DNA of 57,764 nt, from positions 4,962-62,725 of the forward strand of contig NZ_ATZA01000034.1 in NCBI RefSeq assembly GCF_000427965.1, written 5' to 3'. The notes beneath the pieces are model-generated. The model was not told the DNA's origin and made no database searches. It was given only the letters and a program-made list of their open reading frames with translations. The stretch's first letter is position 1, and every line of letters starts with the position of its first letter. Of the stretch, positions 1 through 6,402 are shown piece after piece. This DNA comes from Olivibacter sitiensis DSM 17696. Lineage in GTDB: Bacteria; Bacteroidota; Bacteroidia; Sphingobacteriales; Sphingobacteriaceae. The position numbers were made by a program, and so were the translations under genes.

Positions 1-271
1 GAGGGCCGGAAAGGACAGAGCGAGGGAAAAAGAGTTACGAGATATGAGATTAGAGCGTCATGCGGCGTTTGAAAGTCCTTCTGAAAGGGATAACATTCAT
101 AGCAGCAGGAATGCAGGTTAAGCGTTGATAGTACGAGCGGCCTTGGAAAGTTTGTGTCTCGGGGCTTGGTGGCCCGAGGATCAAGGGGATGGATGCAGCG
201 AAGCCTAGCGTCTATCTGGTATAGGCCACCAAAGCCCAGCAAATTTTCCACAGCCGCAAAAGCGTTCTTTG

Positions 272-304
272 TTTACTTTCTTTCGCGTTTGCAAAGAAAG
301 TAAA
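272..304. repeat. Inverted repeat in unit 1
   Basis: TTTACTTTCTTT (272-283) is mirrored perfectly by AAAGAAAGTAAA (293-304) around a 9-base loop. It lies near the end of the first repeat unit and probably forms a hairpin in RNA or single-stranded DNA. Confidence 0.7.
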
Positions 305-664
305 AGCCCTGGCCCGGCTTAAGGGCCGGAAAGGACAGAGCGAGGGAAAAAGAGTTGCGAGATATGAGACACCAGATATGAGATGTGAGATTAGACCATC
401 ATACGGCGCTTGCAAGGAGTTCTGAAAGGGATAACATTCATAGCAGCAAAAATAGGGTTGCACGTTGCGATGCAGGCCCTGCCCATTCCACAGCAATGAG
501 AAACAGGGCAAAGGGCTGCTCCACCGATCATGCAAGCAGTGCCGAGCCTCCTTTTTGCGGTGGTGTTGCGGAAAAGGTCTGTGCGGAGCAAAAAACAGCG
601 ACCCTCCTTTGCCCTGTAGGGATGGGCCGTGGGAGAGATTGCCTTGGAATGGGCTAGCGCTTTG

Positions 665-691
665 GTTACTTTGGGGCAATGCCAAAGTAAC
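665..691. repeat. Inverted repeat in unit 2
   Basis: GTTACTTTGG (665-674) is mirrored perfectly by CCAAAGTAAC (682-691) around a 7-base loop. It occupies the same place in unit 2 as the 272-304 palindrome does in unit 1, though the arm sequence differs, so the structure is kept while the bases change. Confidence 0.7.
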
Positions 692-847
692 GGAAAAGAA
701 GTAAAGCCCCGGCCCGACATGAGCGACGGAAAGGAAAGCGCGAGGGAAAAAGAGTTACGAGATATGAGACACCAGATATGAGACATGAGATTAGACCATC
801 ACTCCTTAAGGTAGCAACAATGGTAGCAGCGTTAATTTTATTTTTTT

Positions 848-880
848 TTTGATATTTATATCATTGTTATTGTACTTTTG
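848..880 (+). promoter_or_regulatory. Bacteroidota-type promoter of tRNA-Thr
   Basis: TACTTTTG at 873-880 fits the -7 consensus TAnnTTTG. TTTG at 848-851 could serve as the -33 element, with a 21-base spacer that is slightly long. The tRNA begins 12 bases further on. Confidence 0.5.
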
Positions 881-892
881 CAGCTCAATATT

Positions 893-965
893 GCCGATGT
901 AGCTCAGCTGGTAGAGCAACGCATTCGTAACGCGTAGGTCGCAGGTTCGAATCCCGTCGTCGGCT
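893..965 (+). tRNA. tRNA-Thr (anticodon CGT)
   Basis: A full cloverleaf can be drawn. The acceptor arms are 893-899 and 958-964, with discriminator T965. The D stem is GCTC/GAGC, the anticodon loop TTCGTAA carries CGT at 926-928, and the T loop is TTCGAAT. CGT reads ACG codons (Thr). Two stems carry an A.C mismatch: A923-C931, closing the anticodon loop, and A943-C955 in the T stem. CCA is not encoded. Confidence 0.9.
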
Positions 966-973
966 CACGGAAC

Positions 974-1007
974 CAAGGGCTCCTTCTGTTTCAGAGAGGA
1001 GCCCTTG
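974..1007. terminator. Hairpin after tRNA-Thr
   Basis: CAAGGGCTCC (974-983) pairs perfectly with GGAGCCCTTG (998-1007). It lies between the tRNA and a convergent lipoprotein gene. No long T run follows on either strand, so its use as an intrinsic terminator is likely but not certain. Confidence 0.55.
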
Positions 1008-1017
1008 CTGTTATGGC

Positions 1018-1377
1018 TTATCGGTCTATATGCCTGTTCCGCATACGATAGATGCGGTCCGATTCCATTGCCCAGTCCATGGGTTTGCCCCATTCCACCA
1101 GCCTGTCGTTGAAGTAATAGAGCCAATAGCTCTCGAGGCCACTCTTGCTTTCGCCAGCCCTTATTCCACTGATGGGGCCGCTGAACTGCAACACTTCCAA
1201 TATGCCATCTTCATATTCTTTTGCCCCAACCACATTGTCCGGCTTTTTCTTCAGTGCATCGACTGTTTCGGCTTTGCTCATGCCAATCTTTACATTGTAT
1301 AGATTGATCGATCTCATGGCGCTGCAGGCGCTCAGGATTACGCTAATGATGAAAAATAAAAAGAGTAGCTTTCTCAT
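1018..1377 (-). CDS. Small lipoprotein, function unknown
   Basis: This 119-residue protein has a lipoprotein signal with the lipobox LSAC, so Cys18 would be lipidated and the mature protein held in an envelope membrane. The segment IGMSKAETVDALKKKP resembles the start of SmpA/OmlA-like (BamE-like) modules, where a similar GMS/T-x-x-E-V helix follows the anchor. The resemblance is short and the assignment to that fold is inference. The gene stands alone, convergent with tRNA-Thr and separated from mnmD downstream of it by about 100 bases of its own upstream region. Confidence 0.7.
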   Translation of the reverse strand: MRKLLFLFFIISVILSACSAMRSINLYNVKIGMSKAETVDALKKKPDNVVGAKEYEDGILEVLQFSGPISGIRAGESKSGLESYWLYYFNDRLVEWGKPMDWAMESDRIYRMRNRHIDR

Positions 1378-1479
1378 AACTGATGTGTTTAAATATAATA
1401 GGATTTTTGTGGTTTGACCTGAATACTTACGGGCGAGTTTAAATAGCTATTGTAAAATAGTTGCGACAGCCAGCTGCCT

Positions 1480-2148
1480 TTATAGCTTAGTGGCCCTCAG
1501 CATCTCCCTTTTGCCGGGCGCGCCCGGGAGCTTCTCGATGGTAAATCCAAGTGCTTTGAGGCTGCGTTTCAGTTTTCCGGTGATGGCATAGGTCACAAAT
1601 AGCCCCTGTGGGCGAAGGAACTCGGCAACGTGGGCTAAGGCTTCGTCATTCCACATTTCGGGCTGATGAACGGCTGCGAAGGCGTCGAAGTAAACAACAT
1701 CGAAGCGTTTGGTACTGTGAAAATCGAGCAAGGTGCTGTGGGCGATTTCCCAGCTGAGCCGAGCTCCGGGCCAAGGGATTTCGCCATGCTGGGCCTGGCT
1801 ATAATGTGTCATGAAATGCTCCCACAGGGCGGGGCTGACGAGTGTATCATAGCCTGTCTGGCCAATGGTTTCTATGGGAAGGGGATAGGCCTCTATGCCC
1901 TTATATTGGAAAGAGATAGAGTGTTCAATGGTATATTGGGCGCTCAGCAAAAAGTTGAGTCCCGTGCCAAAACCCACCTCCAATACACTTAGCTCCTTGG
2001 CGCCCGATTGCTTTAGGAAGTCCTTGAGGCCAGCCTCCAGGAATACATGGCGGCTTTCCTGCACGGCACCGTGTCGCGAATGGTAATGCTCGCCTATCTC
2101 GGCATGGTACAGCGTCTTTGACCCGTCGCCCGTCACTACGAACTCCAT
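1480..2148 (-). CDS. mnmD: tRNA 5-methylaminomethyl-2-thiouridine methyltransferase MnmD
   Basis: This is a 222-residue MnmD/DUF752 protein, the stand-alone methyltransferase equivalent to the N-terminal half of MnmC. It would methylate the aminomethyl group at U34 of tRNAs with S-adenosylmethionine, finishing mnm5(s2)U. The SAM-binding motif VLEVGFGTGLN lies at about residues 55-65, and the family motif FDAFA followed by PEMW lies at about 154-166. The FAD oxidase half of MnmC is absent, as is usual for the split form. The start lies 3 bases after the stop of the MBL-rhodanese gene, so the two are probably cotranscribed. Confidence 0.92.
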   Translation of the reverse strand: MEFVVTGDGSKTLYHAEIGEHYHSRHGAVQESRHVFLEAGLKDFLKQSGAKELSVLEVGFGTGLNFLLSAQYTIEHSISFQYKGIEAYPLPIETIGQTGYDTLVSPALWEHFMTHYSQAQHGEIPWPGARLSWEIAHSTLLDFHSTKRFDVVYFDAFAAVHQPEMWNDEALAHVAEFLRPQGLFVTYAITGKLKRSLKALGFTIEKLPGAPGKREMLRATKL

Positions 2149-2151
2149 GGC

Positions 2152-3483
2152 TTATTGAAATTGGTTAACATGATGACTAAGATCGTAGACCGGCACCCCC
2201 TGCACCTGCTGGGCGATGATGCTGCTCCCTATGGCCGAGCGATAGCCACCCGCACAGTGCACCACAATGGCTTTGTCGGTAGGGATAAGGTGTACCGTCT
2301 CGCGCAACCGGGGCAAGGGAATAGCTATGGCATTTGCAAAGAGCTTGCCCTGTTTTACCTCGCTGTCATTGCGAATGTCGAGGATGGTGTAGTGCTCGGG
2401 ATGTTCTTTAAAATCCTGTAAGGGTAGAGGGCTGGATGCTTGTTTTCCGCTGCTGTGAAGCACCAAGCCCTTCACTTGCTTCTCGTATCCTATCTTGGCC
2501 AGCTTGCGCAGCAGTAGCCTGCCTTCTTGCTCGGTATCGGTCAGCAGGTAGAAAGACTCTCCGGGGTCGATGATGGAACCTGCCCAGGTTTCAAATTTTG
2601 GTCCATCGGGTAGATTGATGGCTTTGGGATGATGGCCTTGGGCAAAGTCTGCTGCCGTACGCCCGTCTACTAGGAGGCAATCTTCTTCCTCTGCGGCCTC
2701 CAAAGGGAATAAGACCACGGCGGCCAAGCTGCTTTCCAGCTCGTCGGCACCCGCCTTGTTGAGGGCCACATCATATGGGAAATATTTGGGCACAAAAGGC
2801 TGGTCGGCAGTGATCATGTCCACAAAGGCACTTTCGTCCATGTCTTGCAGGGCGTAGTTAGATTTCCTTTCTTGCCCAATGGTGCTGCTTCGTTCGCTGC
2901 TCATGTTCTTGCCGCATAGCGAGCCGGCGCCATGGGCAGGGTATACAACCACCTCATCGTCCAGTGTCAACAACTTCTCGTGCAGGCTATGGTAAAGCTG
3001 CACTGCCAGCTCTTCCGCTTTGGCACGCAGGCTACCTACGTTCTCCCGGAGGTCGGGCCTGCCCACATCGCCCACGAAGAGCGTATCGCCCGTAAATACG
3101 GCGATGTCCCTGCCGTCTCCATCATTCAACACGATGCAGATGCTGTCTGGCGAATGGCCGGGCGTAGGAAGGGCCCGAAGGCCGTATTCGCCTAGGCTTA
3201 TACCGTCCATCTGATCGATGGCCTCATGCGGGTATTCGGCTTCTATGAGGCTGCTGCAATAGATGGTAGCACCTGTCTGATGGTGAATTTCCAGGTGCGA
3301 ACTAACGAAATCGGCATGGGGGTGCGTTTCAATTACTCCCTTTATCTTGGCACCATGTTCGTCCGCAAAATCATAATAGGACTGTGGATCTCTGGCAGGG
3401 TCTACCAACCATACTTCTTTGTTCTCCAACAAAGCATAGGAGGCATGCGCCAATCCATCGTCATAAAACTGTTCTATATGCAT
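2152..3483 (-). CDS. MBL-fold hydrolase with two rhodanese domains
   Basis: This 443-residue protein has an N-terminal metallo-beta-lactamase domain of the persulfide dioxygenase/glyoxalase II type. It shows HxHxD (H54, H56, D58), H110 in PGHSPDS, D133 in TGDTLFVGD and a later YPAH. Two rhodanese domains follow at about 265-345 and 355-443. The second has the active-site loop HCAGGYRS (C410), while the first has a threonine/aspartate loop and no Cys, so it should be inactive. The likely role is oxidation or transfer of sulfane sulfur, which is inference from the family. I chose Met at 3483 because the residues upstream (open back to 3585) do not resemble the family. The mnmD gene follows after 3 bases. 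Confidence 0.87.
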   Translation of the reverse strand: MHIEQFYDDGLAHASYALLENKEVWLVDPARDPQSYYDFADEHGAKIKGVIETHPHADFVSSHLEIHHQTGATIYCSSLIEAEYPHEAIDQMDGISLGEYGLRALPTPGHSPDSICIVLNDGDGRDIAVFTGDTLFVGDVGRPDLRENVGSLRAKAEELAVQLYHSLHEKLLTLDDEVVVYPAHGAGSLCGKNMSSERSSTIGQERKSNYALQDMDESAFVDMITADQPFVPKYFPYDVALNKAGADELESSLAAVVLFPLEAAEEEDCLLVDGRTAADFAQGHHPKAINLPDGPKFETWAGSIIDPGESFYLLTDTEQEGRLLLRKLAKIGYEKQVKGLVLHSSGKQASSPLPLQDFKEHPEHYTILDIRNDSEVKQGKLFANAIAIPLPRLRETVHLIPTDKAIVVHCAGGYRSAIGSSIIAQQVQGVPVYDLSHHVNQFQ

Positions 3484-3608
3484 ACGCGAGAAAATCTTTA
3501 CAATAATAGCAAAAACTGCTTGTTTGGCTATCTTATTTTTGTCAAAAGTGGATTTTGTCGTGCCTAGGCTATAGGTCCTCCCCAATTGTTGCTACCTTAG
3601 CTAGCAAT

Positions 3609-4499
3609 ATGAACAATATGCCCCATTGCCGGAGATTACTTTTTGGTTTCATAGCGCTCACGCTTTTCTTGATGTCCTTTCAGGTATTGGATATTTATTT
3701 TGAGAAAGGGAGGAGGCTTGGGGAGCTGGTAGATGCCGAGCTGGAGGAGGTTTCGGGATTGCTGGCATCGAGAAGCAACGAGGGCTATTTCTGGGTGCAC
3801 AATGACAGTGGCGACGAGGCTCGTTTTTTTCTGTTGGATAGTACGGCACAAAAGAAAGCTACTTACTACTTGCAGGGGGTGAAGGCAGTGGATTGGGAGG
3901 ATATGGGCTACCTGACACTCGGCGATAAGCACTACCTGCTTTTGGGCGATATAGGCGACAATGGTGCCAGGCGTCCCTTTGTGCAGGTACACATGGTAGA
4001 AGAACCCGTGTACCGGGCAGGAAAAATGGTGGATACCATTGCTCCATCTGCCATAAAGACCTATTCATTGCGTTATCCCGATGGAGCTCGGGATGCCGAA
4101 TCACTTTTCTACGATCCCATAGATCAGCAATTGTATATCATTAGTAAGCGCGATTTGCAAGCGCAGGTTTATCGCACACCGCTGTTGCAAGCGCAGGACA
4201 CTTTGGTGTTGCAGCGTTGTGCCACTTTGCCTTATACTTTCCTTACCGGTGCGGATATTGCCCAGGATGGCTCTGAGGTGCTGGTGAAAGACCTGCTCCA
4301 CGTGTACTATTGGAAGCGTCAGGGCAAGGAGCCACTGCCCGCACTGTTTGCCAGAAAGGGGGAAGAACAACCCTATGAGCCGGAGACACAGGGCGAGGCG
4401 ATAGCCTTTGGTACACGGGGAGAAGGGTATTATACCCTAGGCGAAAGGCCCTTCGGCCTATCTGCGTATTTAATGGCTTATGCCAGGAGAGGGAACTAG
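3609..4499 (+). CDS. Membrane-anchored putative beta-propeller protein
   Basis: This 296-residue protein starts at the ATG at 3609, directly before one N-terminal hydrophobic segment (about residues 9-24). The rest is probably periplasmic or surface exposed. It contains the motifs VSGLLASRSNEGYFWVHNDS, then LLLGDIGDN and YPDGARDAESLFYD. These resemble propeller proteins that compare a recorded value with its status, but I recognise no enzyme family and no catalytic residues. It is divergent from the MBL-rhodanese gene and convergent with the aminotransferase gene. The role is unknown. Confidence 0.75.
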   Translation: MNNMPHCRRLLFGFIALTLFLMSFQVLDIYFEKGRRLGELVDAELEEVSGLLASRSNEGYFWVHNDSGDEARFFLLDSTAQKKATYYLQGVKAVDWEDMGYLTLGDKHYLLLGDIGDNGARRPFVQVHMVEEPVYRAGKMVDTIAPSAIKTYSLRYPDGARDAESLFYDPIDQQLYIISKRDLQAQVYRTPLLQAQDTLVLQRCATLPYTFLTGADIAQDGSEVLVKDLLHVYYWKRQGKEPLPALFARKGEEQPYEPETQGEAIAFGTRGEGYYTLGERPFGLSAYLMAYARRGN

Positions 4500-4529
4500 C
4501 CATAGGCCGTCTTTCAGGGCAGCCTATGG
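4500..4529. terminator. Hairpin between convergent genes
   Basis: CCATAGGC (4500-4507) pairs with GCCTATGG (4522-4529). It begins right after the stop codon of the upstream gene and sits between convergent genes. No clear T tract follows. Confidence 0.45.
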
Positions 4530-4540
4530 CAATGGGTATC

Positions 4541-5740
4541 TTACACGGTTTTCCCGGGATATTGTGCTAGTCCATCCGCTAGGCAGTCCAGTGCTTGGCG
4601 TAAGTCCTCTTGGTTGAGCACGTAAGCCAGTCGCACTTCATTCTTGCCGGCGCCGGGCGTGCTGTAGAATCCGGTTGCGGGAGCCATCATCACCGTCTTT
4701 TCGTCCTTGGAAAAGCTTTCCAGCATCCATTGGCAAAAGCGATCTGCATCATCTATGGGAAGCTTGGCCACTACGTAAAAGGCACCACCGGGCGTGCTGC
4801 AAAAGACGCCGGGGATGGCATTCAACCCTTCTACCAAGATGTTTCTACGTATGGTGTACTCTTCAAGCACCGTGTCAAAATAACTTTGAGGAGTGTCTAT
4901 GGCGGCTTCCCCTGCAATTTGCGCTACCGAAGGCGCACTGAGCCTGGCTTGGGCAAATTTGAGGGAAGTTTGCAGCACTTCTTTGTTCTTGGTAATGAGG
5001 CAGCCCAGGCGTGCCCCACACGCGCTGTAGCGCTTGGATACCGTATCGAACACCACCACGTGCTCTTCTATGCCGTCAAGGTGCATAGGGGAGACAAATT
5101 CATTGCCATCATAGCAAAATTCACGGTATGCCTCGTCGGAAAACAAGTATAAATCATGCTTAAGACAGAGTGCCTTCAAGGACTCCATCTCTTCTTTGGA
5201 ATAGAGGTAACCTGTCGGGTTATTGGGGCTGCAGATGGCGATCGCTTTTGTCTTGCTGTCAATGAGCTTTTCAAATTCGGCAATGCTGGGAAGGGCAAAT
5301 CCGTTCTCAATAGTAGAAAGGATGGGCCGGATCGTGACGTCTGCCATGCAGGCAAAGCCATTGTAATTGGCATAGAAGGGCTCCGGAATGATGATCTCGT
5401 CGCCTGGGTTGAGGCAGGCCAAGAAAGCAATGGTAATTGCTTCCGATCCGCCATTGGTCACCATTATTTGGCTGGCATCTACGCCATAGCCCAGTTTGTT
5501 GTAGTAGGTAGACAATTTTTCGCGGTAGGAGGCGGTGCCTTCGCTAGGAGTATAGGCCCATACCTTAAAGTCTATATGCTTGACGGCATCCAGCATAATT
5601 TCCGGTGTGGGGATATCGGGTTGCCCGATATTGAGGTGAAATACTGTCTTGCCATCTTTCTTTGCCTTATCGGCATAGGGCGTCAGCTTCCGTATAGGAG
5701 AGGCAGGCATGTCGATGCCTTTTTTTGCTATTTTGGGCAT
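4541..5740 (-). CDS. PLP-dependent class I aminotransferase
   Basis: This 399-residue protein belongs to the fold-type I aspartate aminotransferase superfamily. Visible landmarks are IGQPDIPTP near residue 38, NGGSEA at 96-101, the NNPTG segment at 173-177, SDEAY at 201-205 and the PLP-lysine motif SKRYS with K236. The substrate cannot be told from the sequence; aspartate, aromatic or branched-chain amino acids are all possible. The length is normal. It lies downstream of the DUF1573 gene on the same strand but is separated from it by a strong terminator, so it is probably transcribed alone. Confidence 0.88.
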   Translation of the reverse strand: MPKIAKKGIDMPASPIRKLTPYADKAKKDGKTVFHLNIGQPDIPTPEIMLDAVKHIDFKVWAYTPSEGTASYREKLSTYYNKLGYGVDASQIMVTNGGSEAITIAFLACLNPGDEIIIPEPFYANYNGFACMADVTIRPILSTIENGFALPSIAEFEKLIDSKTKAIAICSPNNPTGYLYSKEEMESLKALCLKHDLYLFSDEAYREFCYDGNEFVSPMHLDGIEEHVVVFDTVSKRYSACGARLGCLITKNKEVLQTSLKFAQARLSAPSVAQIAGEAAIDTPQSYFDTVLEEYTIRRNILVEGLNAIPGVFCSTPGGAFYVVAKLPIDDADRFCQWMLESFSKDEKTVMMAPATGFYSTPGAGKNEVRLAYVLNQEDLRQALDCLADGLAQYPGKTV

Positions 5741-5784
5741 TTTTTGTTTTGAAAATTTTTACAAAACTACTAATTCTCGGCGCA

Positions 5785-5818
5785 TAAAAAAGCCATCTTT
5801 TGCATGTGAAAAGATGGC
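5785..5818 (-). terminator. Intrinsic terminator of the DUF1573 gene
   Basis: GCCATCTTTT (5792-5801) pairs perfectly with AAAAGATGGC (5809-5818). Read on the minus strand, the hairpin is followed by a run of six T. It sits just after the DUF1573 stop codon. Confidence 0.85.
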
Positions 5819-5842
5819 CTTGTATACTTTGTGTGCTTCTGT

Positions 5843-6232
5843 TTATTTTGCCACTACCTCACCCTTGATAATCAGTGTTTTGCTGGGTGTTTTTGCATTG
5901 GATGCAATGGTGATCGGTTTCGAAAAAGGTTGGGCTGCTGCTGCATTGAAGGTCACCTTTATTTGGCCTTCTTCACCAGGTTTTACAGGTGTTTTTGAAT
6001 AGTCAGGAACGGTGCAGCCACAAGTAGACTGAATATTGCTGATAATGAGGGGAGCAGTACCCGTATTGGTGAATTTGAAAGTGTATGTGACGGGCGTGCC
6101 CTGCGGGATCTTCCCGAAGTCATGGGTTTCTTGTTCAAATTTGAATTCAGCTTTTTCCTGAGCCGAAGCAGTAATACCTGCAAACGCCAAAAAGGCGAAT
6201 ACAATGGTGCAAATCATGACGAATCTTTTCAT
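5843..6232 (-). CDS. Secreted DUF1573 protein
   Basis: This 129-residue protein has a Sec signal peptide (hydrophobic core about residues 5-22, then SAQE) and a single DUF1573 domain. The domain begins at HDFGKIPQG and carries the typical STCGCTVPDYSKTPVKPGE block, continuing with PITIASNA near the end. DUF1573 is an immunoglobulin-like fold very common in Bacteroidota exported proteins; its role is not established. The gene has its own promoter (6305-6335) and terminator, so it is a single-gene unit. Confidence 0.9.
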   Translation of the reverse strand: MKRFVMICTIVFAFLAFAGITASAQEKAEFKFEQETHDFGKIPQGTPVTYTFKFTNTGTAPLIISNIQSTCGCTVPDYSKTPVKPGEEGQIKVTFNAAAAQPFSKPITIASNAKTPSKTLIIKGEVVAK

Positions 6233-6304
6233 TTTTTCTATCTTTTCGATAATTAAATCAATTTACGTCTAGCTATAGACAATGATGTGGACTAAAAGTT
6301 TAAA

Positions 6305-6335
6305 CAAATATATTCTATTGTTTCATAGTAAGCAA
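6305..6335 (-). promoter_or_regulatory. Promoter of the DUF1573 gene
   Basis: On the minus strand TATATTTG (6305-6312) matches the Bacteroidota -7 box, and TTG (6333-6335) stands 20 bases upstream as the -33 element. The start codon is about 70 bases downstream. Confidence 0.65.
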
Positions 6336-6369
6336 GCATCGTGCCTTAAAAAAATCTATATATTTTTAC

Positions 6370-6377
6370 TACATTTG
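6370..6377 (+). promoter_or_regulatory. Promoter -7 box for the fused E1 gene
   Basis: TACATTTG fits TAnnTTTG and lies 25 bases before the ATG at 6403. No good -33 TTG is visible at the expected distance. Confidence 0.5.
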
Positions 6378-6402
6378 AACGCTTAGGATATAGCTAATAG
6401 AC

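Larger units (their letters stand above)
1..830. repeat. Array of intergenic repeat units, no gene
   Basis: This stretch holds no convincing gene. A core beginning with GCCGGAAAGGACAGAGCGAG occurs at about 5 and again at about 326, and a diverged third copy starts at about 720. Each core continues into a simple GATATGAGA-type track and then, in the first two, a shared block around GGGATAACATTCATAGCAGC. Units 1 and 2 each end in a different perfect inverted repeat (272-304 and 665-691) followed by a GCCC-rich stretch. Long open frames here overlap on both strands and look like chance products of the repeat. The function is unknown. Confidence 0.75.

Noticed and set aside
212-786. Several open frames of 79-157 codons on both strands at the left end
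   Set aside because: They overlap each other on both strands, lie in a repeat array and show no domain, signal peptide or start context.
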